A DNA stretch of 62,267 bases, taken from NCBI GenBank assembly GCA_027450045.1, contig DAIDKM010000006.1, forward strand, positions 1-62,267. Direction: 5' to 3'. Numbering within the stretch: position 1 is the first letter of the stretch; each line of letters starts with the position of its first letter. A program made the translations under genes and the position numbers. Positions 34,752 to 44,340 of this stretch are shown here, piece after piece. The notes beneath the pieces are model-generated. The model did not search any database and was not told the origin of the DNA. It saw only the letters and a list, made by a program, of their open reading frames with translations. The stretch is from Paludibacter sp. (GTDB lineage: Bacteria > Bacteroidota > Bacteroidia > Bacteroidales > Paludibacteraceae).

Positions 34752-36938
34752 ATGCGTCACTATCTTTTTTTATTGCTTTGGGTAAATGTGATGGCGATTT
34801 CGGCTCATACATTTCAGCAGAATATTGAGTTGCGCGATTCACTTGTCCAGTATGCCAAAACATTGCTAAACACGCCTTACCGATCGGGTTCCAAAGGACC
34901 GAATGGCTTTGATTGCTCGGGGTTTACTCATTATGTTTTTCAACGATTCGGAGTGCCACTGGGAGAATCATCTCGCGATCAAGTATATGATGGCCGTGAA
35001 GTAGCAACCGATCAGCTAAAAAAAGGAGATTTAGTCTTTTTCAAAGGTAGCAATAGTAGAAGAGATCGCATCGGGCATGTGGGTATTGTTATCGGACATA
35101 ATCCTGATGGCGGCTTCAATTTTATTCATGCAGCCTACGATGGAGGCGTACGCATTGACAACAGTTTAGAAAATTATTATGCAAAAAGATACGTTACAGG
35201 ATGTTGTGTTCTTGCGCATGATAGTCTGTATCATTACCATGCCGTCAATATCCCTGAATCATACAATTCTTACGATAACACATCGGAGCCAGTACAATTT
35301 GCAGATGTGATAGACCATCGGGTCAAAAGAGGAGAATCGTTATATCTTATTGCGCGAAAATATCATATAAGCGAAAAGAAACTCAAAGAGTTGAATCATC
35401 TCACATCCAACGATATAAAGCCAGGTCAAAAACTCATTCTCGATGAACCTAAAACCCGGCACAACATTGCTTCAAACGAAAACACACCGGAACAGGAAAC
35501 CAGATCAATTGAAACTACCCACCGCGTTAAACGTGGAGAATCGCTTTATACCATCGCTCGAAAATATCATGTAAGTGAGAAAAAACTCAAAGGATTGAAT
35601 CATCTTTCTTCGAACGACATACAACCAGGTGAAAAACTTATTGTCAAGATTTCTGAAAAGCATTACACAGTAGCGCCAAGGCAAAAAGACGAAACAACTA
35701 ATGCGGATAATCAGGATTTCACTTCAAAAGAGATGATTCATGTTGTCAAATCGCGTGAGACATTATTATCAATAGCTAAGAAATATCACATCACAACCCG
35801 TAAACTCAAAGAATGGAATCACTTGTCCACAAATCATTTGAGAAAAGGTACAAAACTCATCATCAAACTTGCTGAAAAGCAATCCAACAATAATTTCTCT
35901 ACAGCTGCGACCAAAAATAACGAACAGGAACAGGTTGCAAAGAAGACTACGTCAGTGACAAGAACAGTGACAACAAGACAAACCCATCGCATTCGTTCGG
36001 GAGAATCTCTCTATACCATTGCCAGAAAATATCATACCAATGTTGCTGCACTGAAACGCCTGAATCATTTAACTTCGACTAATTTAAAACCAGGAAAAAT
36101 CATTACAGTCAGCGTGAGAAAAAAGGAAATCACATCTGAAGTAAAGGAAGCCTCACCTACAACTAACGTCAATGAACTTCAAACAGAACCGAAAACTGTT
36201 GCTGCTGAAAATATCCCAATACAACCAAATGCTAAACAAGAAGAACCCGACAATGCAACATACTCGACGCTAAAACTGAAAAATGCCAAAGAAGTTGTGC
36301 CAAAAAACGTTCAACTTGACACATTGTATTCCTCATACCTCACAACCGAGAAACACATCGTACAACCAGGTGAAACATTTGCATCAATAGCCTACAAATA
36401 CAATGTGACAGAACAAGATATTAAAGCATGGAATGGCATTCCCCGCAGACAAAAGACGATAGAGCCTGGTAAGGGACTTTTACTACAAGTAACAAAAAAA
36501 GCATTTGTAGTCGTTTCCAAACCCATTCGCGAAAAGGTAACTGAAACCAAAAAAACAACTCAATCTATTCAAAATAAAGAAAATAAAACCGACTCAAATA
36601 CTAATCAAAAACATATTGTAAAAAAGGGAGAATCTCTCTATTCAATTGCAAATCAACATCATCTTACGGTGGAACAATTAAAATCGTACAACCAACTTGG
36701 AGCCAAAGAAAAACTCAAAGAAAATCAGGTGCTTCAATTAACGCCAAACTCAGCGGAAATTGCAAAAAAAGACACAACCACAACGCAAGAATATATTGTA
36801 AAACCGGGTGATACATTATCTTCGGTTGCCAAAGCATATCATGTTACAGTAGAAGAACTAAAACAAATTAATCAACTGCTAAAAGACGATTTAAACATTG
36901 GGCAACGGCTTACCATTCCGGTTTATCCTGCTAAATGA
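34752..36938 (+). CDS. Secreted NlpC/P60 endopeptidase with seven LysM repeats
   Basis: About 728 residues from the ATG at 34752. The frame is open to 34701, but the later start gives a proper signal peptide (MRHYLFLLLWVNVMAISAH). The NlpC/P60 (C40) domain comes first, about 25–165. Its catalytic Cys is in NGFDCSGFTHYVF, its His in RIGHVGIVIGH, and its third polar residue in NFIHAAYDGG. Seven LysM modules follow, each starting like HRVKRGESLYxIARKYHxS, separated by Thr/Lys/Glu-rich linkers. It should cut peptide stems of peptidoglycan while the LysM tail binds glycan. Placing the enzyme N-terminal to many LysM repeats is less common than the reverse. Its stop overlaps the truA start. Confidence 0.9.
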   Translation: MRHYLFLLLWVNVMAISAHTFQQNIELRDSLVQYAKTLLNTPYRSGSKGPNGFDCSGFTHYVFQRFGVPLGESSRDQVYDGREVATDQLKKGDLVFFKGSNSRRDRIGHVGIVIGHNPDGGFNFIHAAYDGGVRIDNSLENYYAKRYVTGCCVLAHDSLYHYHAVNIPESYNSYDNTSEPVQFADVIDHRVKRGESLYLIARKYHISEKKLKELNHLTSNDIKPGQKLILDEPKTRHNIASNENTPEQETRSIETTHRVKRGESLYTIARKYHVSEKKLKGLNHLSSNDIQPGEKLIVKISEKHYTVAPRQKDETTNADNQDFTSKEMIHVVKSRETLLSIAKKYHITTRKLKEWNHLSTNHLRKGTKLIIKLAEKQSNNNFSTAATKNNEQEQVAKKTTSVTRTVTTRQTHRIRSGESLYTIARKYHTNVAALKRLNHLTSTNLKPGKIITVSVRKKEITSEVKEASPTTNVNELQTEPKTVAAENIPIQPNAKQEEPDNATYSTLKLKNAKEVVPKNVQLDTLYSSYLTTEKHIVQPGETFASIAYKYNVTEQDIKAWNGIPRRQKTIEPGKGLLLQVTKKAFVVVSKPIREKVTETKKTTQSIQNKENKTDSNTNQKHIVKKGESLYSIANQHHLTVEQLKSYNQLGAKEKLKENQVLQLTPNSAEIAKKDTTTTQEYIVKPGDTLSSVAKAYHVTVEELKQINQLLKDDLNIGQRLTIPVYPAK

Positions 36939-37699
36939 TGGAAAAACAACGCTATTTCTTGTGGATTGCTTACAATGGAAGTGGATACCACGGTTGGCAA
37001 ATACAACCTAACGGGCTTTCCATTCAGGAAGAAATCGAAGACGCGTTAGCTATTTTATTTGGTGAACCCATTGAAATTGTTGGAGCTGGTAGAACAGATG
37101 CCGGCGTACATGCCCGTCAAATGGTTGCGCATGTGGATTTACCTTCAGTGGATAACATTCAGCTCTTGATTAAACAACTCAATGGCATTTTACCTCCAGC
37201 CATTGCCATTCAACAAATACAACCTGTATCTCAAAATGCACATGCTCGTTTTGATGCCATAAGCCGCACGTATGAATATTGGATTGTTACACGCAAGAAT
37301 CCCTTTTTTGCGCAAACAACTGCCGCCATTTACGCTCCATTAGATTTTAATGCAATGAATCGAGCTGCATCCATCTTGTTAGAATACAAAGACTTCACCA
37401 GTTTTAGCAAATTACATACTGATGTAAAGACCAATGATTGTGACATTCAAGAGGCCTATTGGGAACAACGTGACGAACATTGGGTGTTTACCATCACAGC
37501 CAATCGGTTTTTACGAAACATGGTACGCGCCATTGTAGGAACCTTAATTCAAGTTGGACGAGGAAAATTGACTGAAAATGAATTCAGGAATATCATTGAA
37601 TCAAAAGACCGGAGCAAAGCAGGTGCATCAGTTAATCCAAACGGATTATACTTAGTTCAGGTACGATATCCAAAACATCTATTTGAAGTAAACCAGTAG
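36935..37699 (+). CDS. truA: tRNA pseudouridine(38-40) synthase TruA
   Basis: 254 residues. The catalytic Asp lies in GAGRTDAGVHARQMVAHVD; other TruA landmarks are YNGSGYHGWQIQPNGLSIQE at the start and FLRNMVRAIVGTLIQVGRGK near the end. It isomerises U38–U40 in the anticodon arm of tRNAs. The start ATGATG (36935 or 36938) overlaps the stop of the NlpC/P60 gene, so translation is probably coupled. Confidence 0.95.
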   Translation: MMEKQRYFLWIAYNGSGYHGWQIQPNGLSIQEEIEDALAILFGEPIEIVGAGRTDAGVHARQMVAHVDLPSVDNIQLLIKQLNGILPPAIAIQQIQPVSQNAHARFDAISRTYEYWIVTRKNPFFAQTTAAIYAPLDFNAMNRAASILLEYKDFTSFSKLHTDVKTNDCDIQEAYWEQRDEHWVFTITANRFLRNMVRAIVGTLIQVGRGKLTENEFRNIIESKDRSKAGASVNPNGLYLVQVRYPKHLFEVNQ

Positions 37700-37716
37700 G
37701 TTATCGTAAACGATTG

Positions 37717-38139
37717 TCAAAAACAACTCTTTAAATCATTTACCATGTCATTCAGTCCTTTTTCTGTCATATAAACCTTATTGGGATTTATTACGAAGGA
37801 CTTTCCCCATGAAGCTTTATCAATATATTTTGGAACAATGTGAACATGCAAATGCGGTAATTTGTCTGAGAAAAAACCAAAGTTAATCTTGTCTGGGTGA
37901 TACAAATCAGTCAGGACATTGGCTACTTTTGACACATCATTCATGAACAAATTCCGATTTTCTTCACTTAATTCGTAAAACGAATTTACATGATCTTTAT
38001 ACGCTAACACACAATGGCCTCGATAACTTTGTTCTTTAAACAAAAAGAGCATAGATACACCAAAATCAACAACCTCTAACATCAAATCTTTTTGTTTGTT
38101 ATTCCGACTACAATACAAACATTCTTCCTCTTCTTTCAT
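37717..38139 (-). CDS. HIT-family nucleotide hydrolase/transferase
   Basis: 140 residues. The histidine triad is in LPHLHVHIVPKY (HxHxH), and CLYCSRNNK at the start is a possible zinc-binding CxxC. HIT proteins cleave dinucleotide polyphosphates or nucleoside phosphoramidates; this subtype cannot be told apart by sequence alone. Its 3' end is 17 nt from the truA stop, convergent. Confidence 0.88.
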   Translation of the reverse strand: MKEEEECLYCSRNNKQKDLMLEVVDFGVSMLFLFKEQSYRGHCVLAYKDHVNSFYELSEENRNLFMNDVSKVANVLTDLYHPDKINFGFFSDKLPHLHVHIVPKYIDKASWGKSFVINPNKVYMTEKGLNDMVNDLKSCF

Positions 38140-38251
38140 AATTTAATCGTAATGTGAATTTTAAATCGAACCTTTCACTTTCTTCAAAATGACAAACTCC
38201 ATATTTTTTCAAAAGCAGAAAAGCAATCGCTACACCCTTACAATGGATGTG

Positions 38252-39025
38252 TTATAAAAAACGACGGATTGCTCGCAATGTGTGCGAATAAGTTCCCGTA
38301 TATACAGAACGAATGCCATAATGATCGATAGTCGCAATGTGCACTTGCCCCGAAGCATGCAATACTTCATGATCATTGAGCAAAATACCCACGTGGCTGA
38401 TGTGACCATCTTCGTGATCAAAAAAGACTAAATCACCTCGTTCGGCTTCGGACAAAAAATTCACCGGCTTCCCTATCATCACTTGTTGGCGCGCGTTTCG
38501 CGGCAGTAATACGCCACACATTGAAGCAGCTACCTGAACTAATCCCGAACAATCGATGCCCATCACATTTTTCCCACCCCAAAGATATGGTGAATTTAAA
38601 TAGCGAAGTGCAAACGATACAAAATCTTCCTTTTTAGGAGCTTTGGCAATATTGTCGATGGGAAACCTGAAATGCTTTCCTGCTATTATCATCGTTTCTT
38701 TGCCCAAATCATAAAAAGGCAGTATGGCTCCTCCCGGCAATGGCATTTGCTCACCAGTGGCGGTGACAGCATAAGAAAAGGGTGCACACGACACAATTTG
38801 CAAATTATCACAAAGTTGTTGAAATGTATCCGCATCAATCGGTGTCATCATTTTGCGATCAATCCAACCACGCTCGCCATCACGCACATTTTCTATATGA
38901 ACCCATTTGTCCAACCACTCATCAACAAGAAAATATTCACCAAATAGTAGTTGTGTCAATTGTTCGCTCTCTTCCGACGCTTCACTCCTAAGAGGAAGAA
39001 CGCTCATCAAATTAATTCCGTACAT
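38252..39025 (-). CDS. C40 (NlpC/P60) peptidase with N-terminal SH3-like region
   Basis: 257 residues. The N-terminal ~120 residues hold two SH3b-like segments (LPLRSEASEESEQLTQLLFG; WVHIENVRDGERGWIDRKMM). The C40 domain follows, with catalytic Cys in GIDCSGLVQVAASMCG, His in DGHISHVGILL and HASGQVHIATID as third site. The architecture is that of the YkfC-like gamma-D-glutamyl-diamino acid endopeptidases that recycle cell-wall peptides. No obvious signal peptide is seen, which would fit a cytoplasmic recycling role. A TACCTTTG element lies 29 nt upstream (39054–39061, minus strand). Confidence 0.85.
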   Translation of the reverse strand: MYGINLMSVLPLRSEASEESEQLTQLLFGEYFLVDEWLDKWVHIENVRDGERGWIDRKMMTPIDADTFQQLCDNLQIVSCAPFSYAVTATGEQMPLPGGAILPFYDLGKETMIIAGKHFRFPIDNIAKAPKKEDFVSFALRYLNSPYLWGGKNVMGIDCSGLVQVAASMCGVLLPRNARQQVMIGKPVNFLSEAERGDLVFFDHEDGHISHVGILLNDHEVLHASGQVHIATIDHYGIRSVYTGTYSHTLRAIRRFL

Positions 39026-39147
39026 ACTGCTTTTTTAATAGGATAAGAGATTACAAAGGTAAAAAACTCCCATAAACTCCCCATTTTTGCTAAAAAATGA
39101 GCTTCAATTAATGGTGAAACATATCGAGTTATAGAATATTCTCATTA

Positions 39148-39879
39148 TTAACACTTTAACAACACACGCAAATCGGCTAAATCATGGATAATATATGTTG
39201 GAGAAGGAGAAAGCATTGTTTTATCAAAAGACTGCTGATAAGGCATATAATACACTTGATCCATACCAGAATTCATAGCGCCTTCAATATCAACCTCGTA
39301 ATTGTCACCAATCACCAAACAATCATCTTTCAAAGCACCTAACTCGTGCAACACTGCATCAAAAAATTCAGGTTTGGGTTTGTGATATCCAATAGTCTCC
39401 GACAAAAAAACATGCGAAAAATAGGTTGATAACCCCGAACGGTTCAATTTTGTATATTGAACTTCTCCAAATCCGTTTGAGATAATAGATAACTCGTACT
39501 GTGAACGCAAATATTCAAGTGTTTCTATGGCATGAGGCATTGTTATCGTTTTCTCAGCACAACGATTTAAATATGCAGTTCCCATTTCGCCCGCCAATGA
39601 GGTATCTAAAATACCAAAAGGTCGCAATGGAGCCAAAAACCGTTCTACATGTAAAAACGATTTTGTAATTTGCTGCGTTCCATATAATCGCCATAATGAC
39701 TGGTTATGCTCTTCATAGCGTTGAAAATAATCATCAAACGTGGGATAATAATGCTTTAAATTATATTGATCAAAAATATCCGCTAAAGCAGCTTTTGAAT
39801 TTTCCTTGAAATTCCACAGCGTATCATCCAAATCAAACAACAAAAATTTATAAGGCAGTGTATTATGTTTATTCATCAA
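39148..39879 (-). CDS. YjjG-family HAD nucleotidase
   Basis: 243 residues, HAD superfamily. Motif I FDLDDTLWNF with the nucleophile Asp, motif II SNGFGE, motif III Lys in YHKPKPEFF, and motif IV VIGDNYEVDIEGAMNSGMD. This combination, including LWNF, is that of the YjjG group, which dephosphorylates non-canonical pyrimidine nucleotides. It lies 20 nt after coaE at the end of the nusB operon. Confidence 0.85.
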   Translation of the reverse strand: MMNKHNTLPYKFLLFDLDDTLWNFKENSKAALADIFDQYNLKHYYPTFDDYFQRYEEHNQSLWRLYGTQQITKSFLHVERFLAPLRPFGILDTSLAGEMGTAYLNRCAEKTITMPHAIETLEYLRSQYELSIISNGFGEVQYTKLNRSGLSTYFSHVFLSETIGYHKPKPEFFDAVLHELGALKDDCLVIGDNYEVDIEGAMNSGMDQVYYMPYQQSFDKTMLSPSPTYIIHDLADLRVLLKC

Positions 39880-39899
39880 GAAAATTTATAGATACAAAT

Positions 39900-40481
39900 T
39901 TATTCAATAGATAGTTCTTCAATTACCTTGGCGACTTGTTCAATAATAGAACGGGTATCATCATTGATAATCACATAATCAGCCATTGAGACTTTTTTCT
40001 CATCTGACCATTGATTTTTTAAGCGTTGCAAAACATCTTCTTTGGTTACTCCATCACGCTGAATTATACGACTAATACGCAACTCCAATGGGGCAGTTAC
40101 AATCATGACTTTATCCATTAAAAGAGAAAATGCACTCTCAAACAAAATAGCCGATTCTAAAAAAACCATGGGAGAATGTTGCCGATCTGCCCAAATTAAA
40201 AAATCAGTTTTAACAGCCGGATGCACCAAATGGGTTAACGTATTCAAACGATCCGGCTTATCAAAAACTAATGACGAAAGGTATTGACGATTCAAACGGT
40301 CATTGATGTAAATAGACGATCCAAACTCAGTCACTAAACTTTCGCGTAACGATTGATCGTTTTGCATCAGCTGTTTAGCACGCCAATCTGAATCATAAAC
40401 AGGAAAACCTCTTATTTCTAAAAAATGGGAGACAACTGATTTGCCACTACCCATCCCCCCTGTAAGTCCAACCTTTTTCAT
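39900..40481 (-). CDS. coaE: Dephospho-CoA kinase
   Basis: 193 residues. P-loop GLTGGMGSGKSVVSHF at the start, then FPVYDSDWRAKQLM, ESAILFES and the lid segment RIIQRDGVTKEDVLQRL. It phosphorylates dephospho-CoA at the 3'-OH, the last step of CoA synthesis. It sits 3 nt after the cdaR-like gene in the same operon. Confidence 0.95.
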   Translation of the reverse strand: MKKVGLTGGMGSGKSVVSHFLEIRGFPVYDSDWRAKQLMQNDQSLRESLVTEFGSSIYINDRLNRQYLSSLVFDKPDRLNTLTHLVHPAVKTDFLIWADRQHSPMVFLESAILFESAFSLLMDKVMIVTAPLELRISRIIQRDGVTKEDVLQRLKNQWSDEKKVSMADYVIINDDTRSIIEQVAKVIEELSIE

Positions 40482-40484
40482 GTC

Positions 40485-41477
40485 TTAATGTTTAGTTTCA
40501 AGCAGATAATCCACCGACTCTGGAATTACCCGACAGTGTTTCAACACAGATTCAGGTGCAAGAAGCGTCACACGGGCTTTGCGATTTTCTTTCTGAGGCA
40601 ACATGTTATAATCGACCACTACACGCAAATCATCAGCTTTCAATTGATTAAAATGTGATATTCCGACCAGGCAGACCACTTTCACGGAAGCGGGAAAAGT
40701 TCGCAATAGTAAGTTCTTGGGCATATTAATAGCCACAATGGGTACTTCAATGCTTTTTTCCGTAAAGGGTTCTACAAACGCTTGAAGAATAACAAATGGA
40801 GGATCAACCCGTAATGTAGCAGGTACACGTAACTGACATTTCATGTTGATAGAATCCTTGATATCTTTCAAAAACAAAGGAGCTGTATAAACTGCCGTCA
40901 TTGTATCAAGAGCGCTCTTAGACCCAAAGACTGCGACTTCATTCGGAATGAGTTGTATGGAGTCAGAAAGCATAAATTGACGGGCAAGCTGAATATTCCC
41001 TGAAAAACGAACAGGAAGTCGTTTAGCATACAATTTGGTGTACGACACAACTAATGTATCCGGAGATAATGAAAGAGAGCCTGCGGAAGATCGTAAATGA
41101 GAAAACACCTCTTTCTCATAATAGTGCGTGAGAAGAAATATCTTTCCATTTGCAGAAAAATGATGGGACAAATCAATGGTAATAGGAGGAAGCTTTTGCC
41201 CAAGCATATAGAAAAAAAGGGAAGATCCTTTATCTTTAAACGTAGCTATTAAATGGGTCGGTAATGACTCATCCATTTGCACGTCAGCAGGAATTCCCTG
41301 ATAAACAACAGGTACATTCAAGTGTACTTCCTGCCATTGACTGGTTTTATAGAGAAACCACATCAAAGTAGACAAGATAAAAAAAAGCAAAAAAACAAAC
41401 ACTTCTTTGGTAATAAAAGAAGCTTTTGCTTTTTTGCTTAAGCGAATTATCTGCTTTTTTAAGTAATTAGCAGACAT
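40485..41477 (-). CDS. YbbR/CdaR-like domain protein
   Basis: 330 residues: a basic N-terminus, one membrane helix (about 27–45, VFVFLLFFILSTLMWFLYK), then a periplasmic region of repeated YbbR-type beta modules (NVPVVYQGIPADVQMDESLP; LPVRFSGNIQLARQFMLSDS; PNEVAVFGSKSALDTM). In Firmicutes CdaR controls the diadenylate cyclase CdaA, but no cdaA is present nearby, so that role is not implied here. It lies 11 nt after yajC. Confidence 0.85.
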   Translation of the reverse strand: MSANYLKKQIIRLSKKAKASFITKEVFVFLLFFILSTLMWFLYKTSQWQEVHLNVPVVYQGIPADVQMDESLPTHLIATFKDKGSSLFFYMLGQKLPPITIDLSHHFSANGKIFLLTHYYEKEVFSHLRSSAGSLSLSPDTLVVSYTKLYAKRLPVRFSGNIQLARQFMLSDSIQLIPNEVAVFGSKSALDTMTAVYTAPLFLKDIKDSINMKCQLRVPATLRVDPPFVILQAFVEPFTEKSIEVPIVAINMPKNLLLRTFPASVKVVCLVGISHFNQLKADDLRVVVDYNMLPQKENRKARVTLLAPESVLKHCRVIPESVDYLLETKH

Positions 41478-41488
41478 AAATTCTCTTC

Positions 41489-41818
41489 TTATTTCGTATT
41501 CTGTGTGTCTGCAGCAGTTGCAAAAACAGAATTTTTATCCACACGAACACGTACATTCTCGTCGATTTCGAGCAACACAGAGTCGTCGTGAATTTCTTTA
41601 ATGCGACCATAAATACCACCGGAAGTAATCACTTTATCCCCAATTTTCATGGAAGAGCGAAAGTTTTTGATCTCTTTCTGCCGTTTCGATTGTGGACGAA
41701 TCATGAAAAAATAAAAAACGACAAAAAGCAAAACGATCATGATGATGCCCGAAAAATTCCCCATACCTGATGGGCTACTCGTAGCGGCTGCTTGTAAAAT
41801 AATAGCTAAAGTACTCAT
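41489..41818 (-). CDS. yajC: Sec translocon accessory subunit YajC
   Basis: 109 residues. One membrane helix (FSGIIMIVLLFVVFYFFMI), then the signature RPQSKRQKEIKNFRSSMKIG, DKVITSGGIYGRIKEI and VLLEIDENVRVRVDKNSV. It is part of the SecDF–YajC complex that assists protein export. It lies between nusB and the cdaR-like gene. Confidence 0.95.
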   Translation of the reverse strand: MSTLAIILQAAATSSPSGMGNFSGIIMIVLLFVVFYFFMIRPQSKRQKEIKNFRSSMKIGDKVITSGGIYGRIKEIHDDSVLLEIDENVRVRVDKNSVFATAADTQNTK

Positions 41819-41879
41819 AAATCTACTAATTAATGGGTTATAATTTACACGAAAAATATCTTTTACACTGTTCAGGAGA

Positions 41880-42809
41880 TCAACTAACCTTGATCAATTT
41901 TCCCTCTTGGCGCAGGTGCTCTACAATCTTATCTAACACGCCATTGACAAAGGTAGCACTTTTTTCTGTACTATATTGCTTGGCGAGTTCAATATATTCA
42001 TTTAGCGTAACATTGATCGGAATAGTTGGAAATCCCTGCAATTCAGCAAGTGCCACCATCATGATGACCACATCCATGTAAGCTATTCGATCCAGCTCCC
42101 AATTCTTCGTAAACTCATCAATCAATTTTCTGTTTTCTTCTCCATGCGTAATGGTATCAGAAAAAAGCTTTTGAGCAAATTCTTTGTCATCCTCATGATT
42201 GTACATGGGCAACAACGGTTGTGATGCACCGTTACCTTGATCAAAGCGTTTAATCGTTTTCAATATAAAACTAACCACAAAGTCCAGTTCTGTACACCAA
42301 TAAATATTTTGCTCCTCAAGGGTTGACTCCAGCAAATCACTGGTTAAAATATCCTGCCGAAAGAACTTACGCCAAAGCTCTTTGTCTTCTTCATAATTAT
42401 TGGCTTCTTGCTGCATGTAAGATTCATACAAAGAAGAATTGATCATGACATCATATAAGGATTTGATTACTTCCGAATGGTCCGTCCAACTTAATTTTTT
42501 GGCTGTCACATACCGATTAAAAGTTTCATTTTGTTCTAATTGCGAAATGAACAAGTTATTTGCAAAACGACGATTCGGATCTAATTCCTGATCCGTTGGT
42601 CGATACTTATGCAAAGCATTGTCTATGCGTAACCGCGCAAAACGAGTAACCTCTACTGCTAATAATAGCAAGTAAAAATACAACTCATACGTTTTCTCAA
42701 TACTGTGAAATAACTCCTTTTCGGCAATCCTGTATTCTTTTTCTCCACTTTTGTAATATGCAAATACAAGTTGGACGATTTTTATACGGATCAAAATCCT
42801 ATTAATCAT
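41880..42809 (-). CDS. nusB: Transcription antitermination factor NusB
   Basis: 309 residues. The C-terminal ~130 residues are the conserved NusB fold (NWELDRIAYMDVVIMMVALA; INVTLNEYIELAKQYSTEKS; ATFVNGVLDKIVEHLRQEGK). The long N-terminal helical part is normal for Bacteroidota NusB, compared with ~140 residues in Escherichia coli. NusB binds boxA RNA with NusE in antitermination of rRNA operons. First gene of an operon behind a consensus promoter. Confidence 0.93.
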   Translation of the reverse strand: MINRILIRIKIVQLVFAYYKSGEKEYRIAEKELFHSIEKTYELYFYLLLLAVEVTRFARLRIDNALHKYRPTDQELDPNRRFANNLFISQLEQNETFNRYVTAKKLSWTDHSEVIKSLYDVMINSSLYESYMQQEANNYEEDKELWRKFFRQDILTSDLLESTLEEQNIYWCTELDFVVSFILKTIKRFDQGNGASQPLLPMYNHEDDKEFAQKLFSDTITHGEENRKLIDEFTKNWELDRIAYMDVVIMMVALAELQGFPTIPINVTLNEYIELAKQYSTEKSATFVNGVLDKIVEHLRQEGKLIKVS

Positions 42810-42838
42810 ATTCGTAGCGCTTCTACTATTTTCTATGA

Positions 42839-42870
42839 CAAAGATAATACATTAATGGAAGAGTACCAAA
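42839..42870 (-). promoter_or_regulatory. Consensus Bacteroidota promoter for nusB–yajC–cdaR–coaE–yjjG
   Basis: Read on the minus strand: TTTG (42870–42867), 20-nt spacer, TATCTTTG (42846–42839). This is an exact match in both boxes and spacing to the primary-sigma consensus of the phylum, 30 nt before the nusB ATG. Confidence 0.75.
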
Positions 42871-42937
42871 CCGATTATGATGACAACAGTCAATCATAGA
42901 GCCTGTCGCACATCATAATATCACCAGTGTAAAACGC

Positions 42938-44134
42938 TTATTTACTTATACTCCTCAATATTAGCACAGAAATTTCAGGTGGCATTCCCATCCGTATCGG
43001 TACGCCCACGTACCCTAACCCCCTATTCACATAAAGATATTTTGTTTGATAACGGTACAATCCATCCCACTGTTTAAACATCCATTCAGCTGGCGACCAA
43101 TGCAACCCAAAACGATTAATGCCCATTTGCATAGCATGAGTGTGACCCGACAGAGTTAAAAAAATCGTCGGATAGTTCACAGCCTGCGCCATCCAATGAT
43201 TTGGATCGTGAGTCAACAACAACACAAACGGGAAACGCTCAATTCCCTGCATGGCTTTTGGCAAATTGCCATAACAATGAAAAGGTGGTTTACTCCAGTT
43301 TTGAACACCCGCAATAGCAATGCTATCCCCAGCCCTGACTACAAAAACATGCTCGTCTAATAGCAGCCTAAATCCCATTCGTCGTTCACGTTGTTCCAGA
43401 CTATCCAAATTTGCTCTTTTTGCAGTAAGCGATGACCATCGAGTATAATCACCATAATCGTGATTCCCAAGAATGGCAAATTTTCCAATTGAAGCATGGA
43501 GTTGGCTGAAAAGGGCAATGTCATGCGGAGTCACTTCATTGGCAAAATTGTTCATCATGTCGCCTGTCATTACAATAATATCCGGGGTTTCCGCATTCAC
43601 CTTATTCACAATGCTTTTCCAGAAAAGCGGTTCATGCCCAAAATTCCCCAAATGCAAATCGGATATTTGCACAATCTTCAAACCATCGAACGCTTTTGGT
43701 AATGCCACCAAAGGAATTTCAACATGAGTTGTCTTAACATCGAAACGGCCACGCATAGCCCCGTACAAAAAGCCAACAAAAAGCAAGGAAGCAAGAAACA
43801 ATCCCACGTAAGTAAGCGTATTTTGCAAAAAAGGCAGTACCTTTTGGAGAAGTCGGTTAAGCAACAAGAAGATGGCAAAAATGAATTTTGGAATATAAAT
43901 AAGCAACAATAACCAATTAAACCACATAAAAAGCTGTAACTGCCCTTCATCATGTGATGAGCGGATAAACAGGAATAGCGTAAAGATACCTACAAGAAAA
44001 AAAATGGTGCTTGCCCAATGTAACACTTTGAGCCAACTTTTTCGCACATGTTTTCTGATTTCCTGATATATCACTAAATCGGGCAATACAATAATTATCA
44101 ATAAAATAGCTGTGAAAAGCAGAGATGTTCTCAT
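42938..44134 (-). CDS. Membrane-anchored metallophosphoesterase
   Basis: 398 residues: four or so N-terminal membrane helices (to about 130), then a calcineurin-like phosphoesterase domain. All metal-binding blocks are visible: QISDLHLGNFG, VMTGDMMN, ILGNHDYGD, LLLTHDPNHW and TLSGHTHAMQMG. The layout resembles YkuE/YaeI-type enzymes, some of which act on lipid-linked phosphates such as UDP-diacylglucosamine. The exact substrate is not determinable. A TAACTTTG element lies upstream at 44211–44218 (minus strand). Confidence 0.88.
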   Translation of the reverse strand: MRTSLLFTAILLIIIVLPDLVIYQEIRKHVRKSWLKVLHWASTIFFLVGIFTLFLFIRSSHDEGQLQLFMWFNWLLLLIYIPKFIFAIFLLLNRLLQKVLPFLQNTLTYVGLFLASLLFVGFLYGAMRGRFDVKTTHVEIPLVALPKAFDGLKIVQISDLHLGNFGHEPLFWKSIVNKVNAETPDIIVMTGDMMNNFANEVTPHDIALFSQLHASIGKFAILGNHDYGDYTRWSSLTAKRANLDSLEQRERRMGFRLLLDEHVFVVRAGDSIAIAGVQNWSKPPFHCYGNLPKAMQGIERFPFVLLLTHDPNHWMAQAVNYPTIFLTLSGHTHAMQMGINRFGLHWSPAEWMFKQWDGLYRYQTKYLYVNRGLGYVGVPIRMGMPPEISVLILRSISK

Positions 44135-44287
44135 ACCTGAAAATTATTTGAAACGCGAAAACAATATTCTTCAAAGAATGAATGAGCAAAAGTTCGTTTC
44201 ATTAGTAGCACAAAGTTACGCAAAAAATTGAAAATCAAACATTGAGTGATTTTTCAATTGAAAAACGATGCAATCCCAATTACCACA

Positions 44288-44325
44288 AAAAAAGCCACCT
44301 CTTTTAGAAGTGACTTTTTGAAAAA
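44288..44325 (-). terminator. Intrinsic terminator after rprY-like gene
   Basis: On the minus strand AAAAAGTCACTTC pairs with GAGGTGGCTTTTT throughout if G·U pairs are counted, followed by TTTG. On the plus strand the same bases would give C·A mismatches, so it acts for the minus-strand rprX–rprY transcript. Confidence 0.75.
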
Positions 44326-44340
44326 GAAATACTTTGAAAA

